This document shows, one piece after another, positions 24,996 to 33,600 of a stretch of DNA of 64,000 nucleotides. The stretch is from Ectobacillus ponti (lineage in GTDB: Bacteria; Bacillota; Bacilli; Bacillales; Bacillaceae_G), in NCBI RefSeq assembly GCF_024294785.1, contig NZ_JANCLT010000002.1, positions 434,001-498,000 on the forward strand. The letters are read 5' to 3'. Both the position numbers and the translations under genes were made by a program. Numbering within the stretch: the first letter of the stretch is position 1; the number at the start of each line of letters is the position of its first letter. Under the pieces are notes generated by a model. The model ran no database searches. It saw nothing but the letters and a program-made list of their open reading frames with translations, and was not told where the DNA came from.

Positions 24996-25838
24996 ATGAA
25001 ATTTTTTTACAGCGCCATCCTGATTCTATGCCTGCTTTGGCAAAGCGGCTGCACGAATATTGAGGGCGGTGATCCGGTCGGCAAGACGGGGCAGCTTACG
25101 GGAAGCGGCTGCGTTGTGTTAAACTACCACCGAATCCGGGAACCGAATATTGTGACAGACTCACTGGCAAAGCTGACAGGCAATGCGGAATTAAACGTTT
25201 ATTCTGTTTATACAGATGAATTTAAATCCCAAATCCGCTACTTAAAGGAGCACCACGTCCAATTTGTGACAGCGGACGAGCTGAAGGCATATGTGACCGG
25301 CAAAAAGCAAATTGCGGGAAAATGCGCCATGATTACATTTGATGATATCGATGAAAGCGTATATAAGGAAGCCTTTCCGATCCTCAAGGAAGAGCAGGTT
25401 CCTTTTACTGTTTTTATGATTATGGGGCACATTGGTGAAGAATACAATCAGCTGCAGCTTGCCAGCAAGGACCAGCTGTTGGCCATGAAAAAATCCGGTT
25501 TGGCCGAAATTGGTTTGCACACCTATGACATGCACTATTTGGACAAGGACGGGAAGCCGCCGTTTCTGAAAGCCGGCAATCTGCAGCGCTTCCAGCAGGA
25601 CACCGGCAAGGCGGCGGAAGCCTATGAGAAGCTGTTTGGGGAGAAGCCCCGCTACTATGCTTATCCGTATGGCTACGGCACCCCCGACACGGATTTGTTC
25701 CTGCTGCAGCAGGGCAGCCAGCTCATTTTCTCGCTCCAGTCCGGCATCGTAAAGCCCGGCGACCCCAGCTTCTTCATCAAGCGGGTGCTGCTGGACAAGG
25801 ATTCCTGGAAGGCTGTCCGGGATTGGGCAGGAGCCTAG
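24996..25838 (+). CDS. PNAG N-deacetylase, polysaccharide deacetylase lipoprotein
   Basis: About 280 residues from the ATG preceded by GAAAGGAAG. It has a lipoprotein signal with lipobox LWQSGC near residue 18. The NodB-type deacetylase domain has CVVLNYHRI near 45, the metal-binding MITFDDID near 115, GLAEIGLHTYDMHYL near 170 and RYYAYPYGYG near 215. This matches IcaB/PgaB-type enzymes that partly deacetylate poly-beta-1,6-N-acetylglucosamine outside the cell. It is convergent with the synthase genes pgaC-pgaD rather than in one operon with them. Confidence 0.82.
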   Translation: MKFFYSAILILCLLWQSGCTNIEGGDPVGKTGQLTGSGCVVLNYHRIREPNIVTDSLAKLTGNAELNVYSVYTDEFKSQIRYLKEHHVQFVTADELKAYVTGKKQIAGKCAMITFDDIDESVYKEAFPILKEEQVPFTVFMIMGHIGEEYNQLQLASKDQLLAMKKSGLAEIGLHTYDMHYLDKDGKPPFLKAGNLQRFQQDTGKAAEAYEKLFGEKPRYYAYPYGYGTPDTDLFLLQQGSQLIFSLQSGIVKPGDPSFFIKRVLLDKDSWKAVRDWAGA

Positions 25839-25856
25839 AAGCAGCCTGTACCAACG

Positions 25857-25888
25857 AAAAAAAAGCGGCGATTTGGCCGCTTTTTTTT
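25857..25888. terminator. bidirectional terminator
   Basis: AAAAAAAAGCGGC and GCCGCTTTTTTTT around GATTTG, between the convergent deacetylase and pgaD genes. Confidence 0.85.
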
Positions 25889-25890
25889 CA

Positions 25891-26325
25891 TTAAAAGATT
25901 CGTTCCTTCAAAATAATAACCTGTTCCTCCTGCATGCGGCGGACCTCCTCCTCAGACAAGGAGAAGAAGTCTGCGATCTCCCCGCTCTCTACAGAGATTG
26001 GAAATTTCCTTCTTCGCAGGCTGCCGTATTTCGTATAATTATAGCCCGACCAAATCCACTGCCCCAACGCTGCGGCGCCAAGGAAGAATCCCAGCAAAAT
26101 AACCAGGTTGCGGATGTCCTTCTCATCTACATGAAACACAACCAGAACGACATCCTTCCAGGAAGCATCAATGCCAAACGACGCACTGACCAAGAGGGTA
26201 GCCGTGGCAATCAGATACAGCCAGGCCGCCGCCGTAATCACCAGTTCAATTACGCGGATCCACAGCGGGCGTTTATGCTGGACAATCAAGCTCACATGGT
26301 CACGCCCCGGTCCGGACTTTCCCAT
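25891..26325 (-). CDS. pgaD: PgaD-like PNAG biosynthesis protein
   Basis: A 144-residue protein with two membrane segments (about 27-50 and 72-95) and a C-terminal cytoplasmic part with SGYNYTKYGSLRRRKFP, the pattern of PgaD. The partner synthase overlaps its start by 34 nt. In PNAG systems PgaD is the accessory subunit needed by the PgaC synthase. Confidence 0.7.
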   Translation of the reverse strand: MGKSGPGRDHVSLIVQHKRPLWIRVIELVITAAAWLYLIATATLLVSASFGIDASWKDVVLVVFHVDEKDIRNLVILLGFFLGAAALGQWIWSGYNYTKYGSLRRRKFPISVESGEIADFFSLSEEEVRRMQEEQVIILKERIF

Positions 26326-27515
26326 ACAGCCATCTCTCCCTTCTTCTTAAAAAGGGCTTTTGGCAACGCCCTTACCACTACGAATGTGTTCACGTACCAA
26401 TACACAAGCGGGTACCAGACTGCCCAGAGATAGTATCTCGCAAGCTTCTCATCATACCGCCTGTCCAATTGGACGGCGATAAAGAACTGCACGATGCAGG
26501 TGACCGAAAGGACGCAGGCATACAGTGTAAACAGCCCAAGAAACTCAAAGGTCGCCACTGCCTTGCACAGCGCGAGAACCGTGAAGACAACCCAGAGCAC
26601 CGACCAAAGCAGGCTGAACACCTGCTCCATATAAATCGGATACAATCGGCGCTGGCGCCAGTCCAGGAAGATATCCCAATGGCGCAGCATCACCTCAAGG
26701 CCGCCCTGTGCCCAGCGCACCCGCTGCTTCCAAATGCCGCGGAGCGTCTCCGGCACGAGCATCCAGCAGAGGGCATTCGGCTCGTACCGCACGTCCCAGA
26801 AGCGCTTCTGCAGCTTCCAGGTCACGGCAATATCCTCCGTGATCATATCACGGTCCCAAAGGCCGCAATCCAGCAAAGCCCGCTTGCGGAACGCCACGAC
26901 AACACCCGACACCGTCATGACCTTGCCGAGAATGCGCTGCGTTCTCTTAATCGAACTGATGATGCTTGCATATTCCACAAGCTGGAGCCGGGACAAGAGA
27001 CTGCTGCGGTTGCGCACACGCGGGTTGCCGGTCACCGCCCCCACTCGCTCACCATTATTGGCGGTTGTAAAGTGCGGAATCATATACCGGAGCGCGTCTC
27101 GGTCCAGCAGGGCATCCGCGTCCACACAAACCAAATACTCTCCCTTGGAAGCCAGAAAGCCCATGTACAGCGCGTTTGCTTTACCCGAATTCTTTTTCAT
27201 ATCAATAAAACGAACCTTCTTCGGATACATGGTGGTGATGACCTCGGCAATTCGGCCCGTGACATCATGGCTTCCATCATTAATCAGAAGAATCTCATAG
27301 TTCGGGTAGTTCAGCTGCAGCAAATGGTCCACAGTCTCCCAAACTGTCTCCTCCTCGTTATGGCACGGAACGAGAATTGAAACCAGCGGTGTTTCTGTCA
27401 ATGGCAGCGGCTCTTTTCGTTCCCGCTTCATGTAGAACAGAATACCGCCTGAAATCCAAAACAAACTCATCAGCAGCGGATACCAAAATAAAAAGCCTGC
27501 AAAAAATGCTATCAT
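26292..27515 (-). CDS. pgaC: poly-beta-1,6-N-acetylglucosamine synthase
   Basis: A 407-residue GT2 membrane synthase. After one N-terminal membrane segment comes the catalytic domain with VSILVPCHNEE near 45, VDADALLDRDALRY near 130, ITEDIAVTWKLQKRF near 220 and the processive QxxRW as QRVRWAQGG near 265. Several C-terminal membrane segments follow. It polymerises UDP-GlcNAc and passes the chain out, forming biofilm exopolysaccharide with PgaD and the convergent deacetylase. The start follows AGGAGGG. Confidence 0.9.
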   Translation of the reverse strand: MIAFFAGFLFWYPLLMSLFWISGGILFYMKRERKEPLPLTETPLVSILVPCHNEEETVWETVDHLLQLNYPNYEILLINDGSHDVTGRIAEVITTMYPKKVRFIDMKKNSGKANALYMGFLASKGEYLVCVDADALLDRDALRYMIPHFTTANNGERVGAVTGNPRVRNRSSLLSRLQLVEYASIISSIKRTQRILGKVMTVSGVVVAFRKRALLDCGLWDRDMITEDIAVTWKLQKRFWDVRYEPNALCWMLVPETLRGIWKQRVRWAQGGLEVMLRHWDIFLDWRQRRLYPIYMEQVFSLLWSVLWVVFTVLALCKAVATFEFLGLFTLYACVLSVTCIVQFFIAVQLDRRYDEKLARYYLWAVWYPLVYWYVNTFVVVRALPKALFKKKGEMAVWESPDRGVTM

Positions 27516-27759
27516 GTAACCCTCCTGCGCTTCTCATGATCAATAGATAATTGTCCGAAAATATAAATAAATTATCTTATTTAGATATTAATCTATTTCA
27601 GTTCATTATACACAAAACTGTTTTATTTTTATATACATTTAAACCGGAGTGCAGTTGACTGCAGACGTCCATTTTTCTCCAAATCGGGTGGAGAGAATCG
27701 CACTTTCCCGGCTTTTTCGGTACAATGGAAATATCCTGTAAAGAAAGAAGGAGTCACAT
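27516..27759. other. intergenic region between divergent pgaC and aminopeptidase genes
   Basis: A/T-rich. It contains a GCAGTTGACTGC palindrome near 27652 and a TACAAT -10-like box about 40 nt before the aminopeptidase start. No further gene or known RNA was seen. Confidence 0.35.
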
Positions 27760-28989
27760 ATGACATTCCAGCAACATTTAGAGAAATATGCCGCTCTCGC
27801 CGTTGAGGTTGGGCTCAATGTGCAGCCGGGTCAAACGGTGTTCATCAGCTCGCCGATTGCTGCCGTCGAATTGACAAGGCTGGCAGTAAAACGCGCATAC
27901 GAAGTCGGCGCCAAGCAGGTGTATGTGGATTGGAGCGACGACATCGTCACGCGCTTGAAATATGATTTGGCGCCGGATGATGCTTTTCTGCAATTCCCAT
28001 CCTGGGTCGTACATATGCGGGATACACTGGTTGAGGAAGGAGCTGCCTTCCTGTCCATCGTGGCCTCCAACCCCGATTTGCTGAAGGGTGTGGACAGCGC
28101 ACGCATTGCCAGCTTCAATAAAACAGCGGGGCAAGCATTATCCGGCTTCCGCACCGCCATTCAGTCCAACAAGGTAAGCTGGACAGTCATTGCCGCCCCT
28201 TCACCGGAATGGGCAGCCAAGGTATTCCCTGACCAGCCGGCGGAGCAGCAGGTGGAGAGCCTCTGGAATGCCATTTTCGCGGCAACACGCGCTACACTGG
28301 ACAATCCGGTCCAGGCTTGGAAGGAGCATAACGCTGCGTTGGAGAGCAAAGTGCAATATTTGAACAGTAAGCGCTATCAGGCACTGCATTACACCGCGCC
28401 CGGCACAGACCTGACAATTGAACTGCCAAAGCAGCATGTTTGGGTTGGCGGGGGCGGCGCCACAGCAAGCGGCACGCCGTTCGTAGCCAATATCCCGACG
28501 GAAGAAGTATTCACCATGCCGCTGAAAACCGGCGTGAACGGGTATGTATCCAGCACAAAGCCGCTCAACTACAGCGGCAACCTGATTGAAAACTTCAAGC
28601 TGACCTTCGAGAATGGACGCATTGTAGCCTATACAGCTGAAACCGGGGAAGAAACACTGAAGACACTGGTGGAAACAGACGAAGGCTCGCACTATCTGGG
28701 CGAAGTGGCGCTGGTGCCGCACCAGTCCCCCATCTCTGATACAAACATTATTTTCTACAACACACTCTTTGACGAGAATGCTTCTGCCCACCTGGCCATC
28801 GGCAGCGCCTATGCCTTCAACCTGGAAGGCGGAACAGCCATGTCCAAGGAAGAGCTGGAGCAGAACGGAGCCAACACGAGCCTGACCCATGTGGACTTCA
28901 TGATTGGTTCTGCGGAGATGAACATTGATGGCGTGAAAGAGGATGGCACACGCGAGCCGCTGTTCCGCAACGGCAACTGGGCTGTGTGA
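27760..28989 (+). CDS. M29 family metallo-aminopeptidase
   Basis: A 409-residue cytoplasmic aminopeptidase of the AmpS/PepS (thermophilic aminopeptidase) family. The two halves show LNVQPGQTVFISSP near 19 and a C-terminal catalytic half with NIPTEEVFTMPLKTGVNGYVSSTKPL near 245. The metal ligands are expected in LGEVALVPHQSPIS and in NLEGGTAMSKEELEQ-GANTSLTHVDFMIGS near 345-385. It has a good ribosome site (AAGAAGGAG) and normal length. Confidence 0.88.
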   Translation: MTFQQHLEKYAALAVEVGLNVQPGQTVFISSPIAAVELTRLAVKRAYEVGAKQVYVDWSDDIVTRLKYDLAPDDAFLQFPSWVVHMRDTLVEEGAAFLSIVASNPDLLKGVDSARIASFNKTAGQALSGFRTAIQSNKVSWTVIAAPSPEWAAKVFPDQPAEQQVESLWNAIFAATRATLDNPVQAWKEHNAALESKVQYLNSKRYQALHYTAPGTDLTIELPKQHVWVGGGGATASGTPFVANIPTEEVFTMPLKTGVNGYVSSTKPLNYSGNLIENFKLTFENGRIVAYTAETGEETLKTLVETDEGSHYLGEVALVPHQSPISDTNIIFYNTLFDENASAHLAIGSAYAFNLEGGTAMSKEELEQNGANTSLTHVDFMIGSAEMNIDGVKEDGTREPLFRNGNWAV

Positions 28990-28999
28990 AAATGAAAGC

Positions 29000-29023
29000 A
29001 GGGGCTGACCGGAGTCAGCCCCT
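29000..29023 (+). terminator. hairpin after aminopeptidase, first copy
   Basis: AGGGGCTGAC and GTCAGCCCCT around CGGA. The same 24 nt recur at 29223-29246 in the same orientation. There is no good T-tract after this copy. Confidence 0.6.
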
Positions 29024-29071
29024 CATGCTGTTGAAAAAGGTTGCAGCCACCAGAAATGCTACCCTTTCGCA

Positions 29072-29176
29072 GTATCCATCAAATCTGAAAGAATAACCAT
29101 CAAATCCGCGAAACTAACCATCAAATCTGAGAAAATAACCATCAAATCCGAAAAAGTATCCGACAAACAGAACAAA
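29072..29176 (+). repeat. 21-nt tandem array (locus b), 5 units
   Basis: Five units of exactly 21 nt start at 29072, 29093, 29114, 29135 and 29156. The four inner and leading units share CCATCAAATC. Read on the plus strand they give VSIKSER, ITIKSAK, LTIKSEK, ITIKSEK, VSDKQNK, with Ser as TCT or TCC and Glu as GAA or GAG. This is the most regular array in the window. It lies between convergent genes and between two identical hairpins. Confidence 0.9.
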
Positions 29177-29222
29177 AAGGCACGCTGCACGTCCATTGAC
29201 AGATATATATTTCAGCAAGCTG

Positions 29223-29246
29223 AGGGGCTGACCGGAGTCAGCCCCT
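29223..29246 (-). terminator. hairpin after subtilase, second copy
   Basis: The same 24-nt hairpin as at 29000-29023, 6 nt beyond the subtilase stop. On the plus strand it is followed by TTTTC, so it could act best for rightward transcription reading through the array. Confidence 0.55.
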
Positions 29247-29252
29247 TTTCTG

Positions 29253-31046
29253 CTACTTGGATACTGCTTTCAATGGAACCTCCTGCGTGAAGGAGCGCTT
29301 TCCATCTGTAATCTTTACATAGACACGGTAAGTGCCCGGTTTGACAAAGCGCTGGCTGCTGTTCTTGCCTTCCCAATACACCGTTCCGCTGCCTGTGCCG
29401 CCCGGCTGCACCGCGAGTGTCCGGACGGTAGAACCGCTGCTGTCCTTCACAAGGATGGATGCAGTCATGGTGCTGTATTTTTGGAAGGAGATTTTAACCT
29501 TATTGACCCCGTTCATCAACAGCTGAGAAGCCGATAGCTTCAGTGATGGCGCAGGGGCTGCCACAGTCAATGCGCTGGACTTTGTCAGCGTCTGTTTCCC
29601 ATTTGTCACCTTCAGGTTCACCTTATATTCACCGGGCTTGGCGTAGGTGCCGTCAGTCAGCTTTCCATCCCAGGAAGCCGCTATTTTTTCCGTTGTGACA
29701 TGCTTGCTGAACAACGTACGCACCGTCTTCCCGGCAGCATCTGTCACATAGATGGCGGCATCCATAGAGCCATATGGCTGGAACGTGATGGAAGCGCTGC
29801 TTCTGCCGTCTGTAACCAGCCGACTTGTGGACACCGTGAAGCCAGTCAAAGGCGCAGGTGTCAGAGACACTGCCTTATAGGCATCAATCCGGCCTTCCCC
29901 GTAGTAAATATCGCGGCCCGCTGCTCCCAGGTCCAAAGCGGAAGCCTTCAGGCGGCTGTACACCTGCGAAGGAGTCAGGAACGGATTCCGTGACAGAACA
30001 AGGGCAGCCGTGCCGGACACCATAGGCGCTGCCATGGACGTGCCGGACATGCTGGCATATGCTCCCCCGGCGATGGTGGAGAATATTCCATCGCCAGGTG
30101 CGGCAAAATCAATGGTAGAGCCATAATTCGAGAAATATGCCAAACGGTCTGATGAGGTTACCGCACTCACACTGATGACATTGGACAGCGCTGCCGGATA
30201 CATCGGCTGAGAGGTTTCTTCATTGCCCGCCGCAGCCACCACAACCACACCTTTGGAGGCCGCATATTGCACTGCCGAATTCATCAGGGAGCTGTACTCA
30301 TAGCCGCCAAGGCTCATGTTAATGACATTGGCCCCATGGTCCGCCGCGTACATGATGGCGCTGGCCACTTCTGCGGCAGATGTATAGCCATCTTCATAAA
30401 ACACGTTGATGGGCATGAGCTTAACACCAGGCGCGATGCCGACAATGCCCTTGCCGTCCCCCGCAGCGCCGACAATACCGGCCACGTGCGTCCCATGGTC
30501 ATCCGCAGCCGGCAAAACAGCCGATTTGGACACAACATCATACGCTCCGGTGAATCTGCCGGCCAGGTCCGGATGATTTGTCTGTACGGCGCCATCAATC
30601 AGCGCAACCTTAATCTCGCTAGAGCCCTTTGTCACATCCCAAGCCTTTGGCAAATTCAATTTTGCAAGGTGCCATTGCTTTGCTGCGTATGGATCGGTGA
30701 ACACATACATCTGCTTCAGCTTGTAGTTTGGTTCCACCTTCAGCACCTGCTCCTGCTGGACGAGGCGGGCAATCAATGCCGGTACGCTCTGGCCTCCTTT
30801 TATCTTTATAACCGAATAATTGTTTTTAGAGATATAATAAGCCTCTTGCATATTCCACTTTTGGAACACGGCTGCCCGTTGTGCCGGGGACACGTAAGCC
30901 TTCCACTGCACGACCAGCTCGTCCTTCTTATACTCACCTTGCTGGACAGTTTGGGTATCTCCGGCAGCCAAAGCTGTTGTGTGGAAGGAAGGAATAAGCA
31001 AGCCGGCAGACACGGTAAGTGCCATCATATATTTTGTCAGTTTCAT
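29253..31046 (-). CDS. secreted subtilisin-family serine protease
   Basis: About 597 residues from the ATG preceded by TTGGAGTGA. A signal peptide (to about 27, ending TTALA) is followed by a propeptide and then the S8 domain. Its triad is Asp in VALIDGAVQTNHPDL near 150, His in DDHGTHVAGIVG near 185 and Ser in GTSMAAPMVSG near 335. After about residue 390 come two FlgD-like Ig repeats of roughly 100 residues (MDAAIYVTDAAGKTVRTLF and MTASILVKDSSGSTVRTL). No sorting motif is present, so it is free or held by charge. Confidence 0.9.
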   Translation of the reverse strand: MKLTKYMMALTVSAGLLIPSFHTTALAAGDTQTVQQGEYKKDELVVQWKAYVSPAQRAAVFQKWNMQEAYYISKNNYSVIKIKGGQSVPALIARLVQQEQVLKVEPNYKLKQMYVFTDPYAAKQWHLAKLNLPKAWDVTKGSSEIKVALIDGAVQTNHPDLAGRFTGAYDVVSKSAVLPAADDHGTHVAGIVGAAGDGKGIVGIAPGVKLMPINVFYEDGYTSAAEVASAIMYAADHGANVINMSLGGYEYSSLMNSAVQYAASKGVVVVAAAGNEETSQPMYPAALSNVISVSAVTSSDRLAYFSNYGSTIDFAAPGDGIFSTIAGGAYASMSGTSMAAPMVSGTAALVLSRNPFLTPSQVYSRLKASALDLGAAGRDIYYGEGRIDAYKAVSLTPAPLTGFTVSTSRLVTDGRSSASITFQPYGSMDAAIYVTDAAGKTVRTLFSKHVTTEKIAASWDGKLTDGTYAKPGEYKVNLKVTNGKQTLTKSSALTVAAPAPSLKLSASQLLMNGVNKVKISFQKYSTMTASILVKDSSGSTVRTLAVQPGGTGSGTVYWEGKNSSQRFVKPGTYRVYVKITDGKRSFTQEVPLKAVSK

Positions 31047-31145
31047 AGCTGTCACTCCAACCTGAATCTATATTTCTTTCATTATAGCAGAAATATGATT
31101 GGAGTCACATGGCTGAACCTTCCCCACAACAGTAAAAATATGCAT

Positions 31146-31182
31146 AAAAAGGAAGGCCCCCGATACGGGAGACCTTCCTTTT
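31146..31182 (-). terminator. terminator of cstA-ybdD
   Basis: On the minus strand AAGGAAGG and CCTTCCTTTTT enclose a second CCCG/CGGG helix. It follows the ybdD stop by 2 nt. Confidence 0.85.
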
Positions 31183-31184
31183 CC

Positions 31185-31388
31185 TCAGCAGCAGCGCGAT
31201 ACCTTGCCGCCCTTTGCCTCATAGCGGGATTCCTGGGCCTGGGCAAAAAATTGCTTTTCGCATAGAATGGGCTCATTCGGATACCGCTCCTTCATGTGAG
31301 CCACATACTTCTCATAGCTTGGCACCCCGACAAGCAGGCTGATGAATTCCTTCCGATGCTGCAGCAGCTTGCTCCACCAATTACGCAT
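31185..31388 (-). CDS. YbdD/YjiX family small protein
   Basis: A 67-residue protein beginning MRNWWSKLLQHRKEFISLLVGVP, with YEKYVAHMKERYPNEP in the middle and a Cys pair at the C-terminus. This is the DUF466 companion of CstA-type pyruvate/peptide transporters. Its start overlaps the cstA stop by 8 nt. An in-frame start 12 codons upstream lies within cstA and is unlikely. Confidence 0.85.
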   Translation of the reverse strand: MRNWWSKLLQHRKEFISLLVGVPSYEKYVAHMKERYPNEPILCEKQFFAQAQESRYEAKGGKVSRCC

Positions 31389-33459
31389 AGTTCCGCACAT
31401 CGTTTTCTGTCTCACGCGGTACATATGGCTCTTCCTTCAGCGTCACCTTCTCGCCGCGCAATACCTGCATCCAAATCCGAATGGCAGAGAACAGAACCGC
31501 CAGCACCACGACCATGAAAATGGCGCAAAGCGCTGCATCCACGTAGTCATTGAAGATGATTTGCTTCATTTGCTCCACATTCTTTGCCGGTGCCAGCACT
31601 TTGCCGGCATCCAGCTGTCCCTGGAATTTCTTCGCATGGGACAGGAAGCCGATTTTCACATCAGCATGGAACAGCTTCTGCCAGCCGGCTACCATGGTGA
31701 CAAGGAGAATCCATGTGGTCGGCAAGAGCGTGACCCACACATATGCCTTCTTGCCCATTTTGAATAGGATTGTGGTACCAAGCAGAAGCGCAATGCCTGC
31801 CAGCATCTGGTTGGCAATCCCAAACAACGGCCACAGCGTATTGATGCCGCCAAGCGGATCAATGACACCCTGATACAGGAAGTAGCCCCAGCCGGCCACG
31901 CAAATGGTGGTGGCCACAACGTTGGCAAAGGTAGAGTCTGTTCTTGCCATTGGCTTATAGAAGTTCCCAAGGATATCCTGAATCATAAAACGGCCGACGC
32001 GTGTGCCTGCATCAATCGTTGTCAGGATAAACAGCGCTTCAAACAGGATGGCGAAGTGATACCAGAATGCCATCAGTGCTTTGCCGCCAATCACCTTGGA
32101 GAAGATGAAGGCCATGCCGATTGCCAGTGTCGGCGCTCCGCCTGTACGGGACAGAATCGTCTGCTCGCCTACATCCTTCGCCAGCTGCGTCAAATTGTCC
32201 GGTGTGATGGTGAAGCCCCAGGAGGAAATCACCTTGGCTGCCTGCACGGCGTCTGTGCCAATCAAGGCCGCCGGGGCGTTAATTGCAAAATATGTGCCTG
32301 GTGTCAAAACGCATGCTGCAATCATCGCCATTGCCGCAACGAAGGATTCCGTCAGCATGGCGCCATATCCAATTGCGCGCGCATGGCTTTCGCGTTCCAT
32401 CATCTTCGGTGTTGTACCGGAGGAGACGAGGGAGTGGAAGCCGGATACGGCTCCGCAGGCGATGGTAATGAACAGGAACGGGAACATGTTGCCCGCGAAT
32501 ACAGGGCCTGTTCCATCCACGAATTTAGAAACAGCCGGCATTTGCAAATCAGGCGCCACGACCAGGATGCCGATGGCCAAACCGACGATTGTACCGACCT
32601 TCAGGAACGTGCTCAGATAATCACGCGGCGCCAGCAGCAGCCAAACCGGCAGGGCGGATGCCACAAAGCCGTACGCAATCATCATAATGGCGATGGTTTC
32701 CCCTTTAAAGGTGAACAGCTTTGCCAAATCCGGCGTATTGGCTACATGCTGCCCTGCCATGAGAGACAGAATCAGCAGCACAATGCCGACCACGGAAGCT
32801 TCTCCGACCTTGCCCGGACGGATGTAGCGCATGTACACACCCATGAACAGGGCGATTGGAATCGTCGCAGCGATTGTGAACATGCCCCAAGGGCTGCCGA
32901 CCAATGCTTTTACAACAACAAGCGCCAGTACGGCCAGCAGAATAATCATAATGCCCAAGATTCCAATCATCGCGATGAGACCTGTAACCGGCCCCATTTC
33001 CTCTTTAATGATTTCACCGAGCGACTTGCCGTTGCGGCGTGTAGAAGCAAATAAGATAACAAAATCCTGAACCGCACCTGCCAGCACAACCCCGGCGATG
33101 ATCCAGATGGTTCCCGGCAGATAGCCCATTTGTGCCGCCAGAATCGGTCCCACCAGCGGGCCTGCGCCGGCAATTGCCGCAAAATGGTGGCCAAAGAGCA
33201 CCCATTTGTTTGTCGGCACATAATCCTTTCCATCATTCATAATTTCAGACGGCGTTTTCCGGCTGTCATCGAGCTGAAACACCTTCTGCGCGATATACTT
33301 GCTGTAAAAGCGGTAGGCAACTGCATAGACAGAGACAGCCGCCACAAGCAGCCAAACTGCATTGATTGTTTCCCCCCGCTGCAAGGCGAGCACCCCGAAT
33401 GCCCCTGCACCAACTGCAGAAATTGCACCCCAGAGCAAAATCGACTTGAACCCCTTCAC
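31381..33459 (-). CDS. cstA: CstA family transporter (pyruvate/peptide)
   Basis: A 692-residue protein with about 16-18 membrane segments. Conserved blocks include YVPTNKWVLFGHHFAAIAGAGPLVGPILAAQMGY near 75-108 and CGAVSGFHSLVSSGTTPKMM near 345, typical of CstA/BtsT. It starts with GTG after AGGGGGGATTTTA. E. coli members import pyruvate. The LytTR regulator just upstream parallels the BtsR/YpdB control of such carriers. It is followed by ybdD in one operon. Confidence 0.9.
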   Translation of the reverse strand: MKGFKSILLWGAISAVGAGAFGVLALQRGETINAVWLLVAAVSVYAVAYRFYSKYIAQKVFQLDDSRKTPSEIMNDGKDYVPTNKWVLFGHHFAAIAGAGPLVGPILAAQMGYLPGTIWIIAGVVLAGAVQDFVILFASTRRNGKSLGEIIKEEMGPVTGLIAMIGILGIMIILLAVLALVVVKALVGSPWGMFTIAATIPIALFMGVYMRYIRPGKVGEASVVGIVLLILSLMAGQHVANTPDLAKLFTFKGETIAIMMIAYGFVASALPVWLLLAPRDYLSTFLKVGTIVGLAIGILVVAPDLQMPAVSKFVDGTGPVFAGNMFPFLFITIACGAVSGFHSLVSSGTTPKMMERESHARAIGYGAMLTESFVAAMAMIAACVLTPGTYFAINAPAALIGTDAVQAAKVISSWGFTITPDNLTQLAKDVGEQTILSRTGGAPTLAIGMAFIFSKVIGGKALMAFWYHFAILFEALFILTTIDAGTRVGRFMIQDILGNFYKPMARTDSTFANVVATTICVAGWGYFLYQGVIDPLGGINTLWPLFGIANQMLAGIALLLGTTILFKMGKKAYVWVTLLPTTWILLVTMVAGWQKLFHADVKIGFLSHAKKFQGQLDAGKVLAPAKNVEQMKQIIFNDYVDAALCAIFMVVVLAVLFSAIRIWMQVLRGEKVTLKEEPYVPRETENDVRNYA

Positions 33460-33533
33460 TAAAATCCCCCCTAAGTATGCCTTACAGGGAATTATACTAA
33501 ATGTTCAGAAAAGTTTAACTAATTTGTCCGTAT

Positions 33534-33548
33534 CATGAAAATTTCATG
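33534..33548. promoter_or_regulatory. perfect palindrome upstream of cstA
   Basis: CATGAAAATTTCATG is a 7+1+7 perfect inverted repeat 75 nt before the cstA start and about 40 nt upstream of a TATAAT box (minus strand). It is a candidate operator; the binding protein is unknown. Confidence 0.45.
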
Positions 33549-33600
33549 CATTAAGCGGTTAGATAACCAGATTAACTTGTCACATTTAATATTCAATTTA

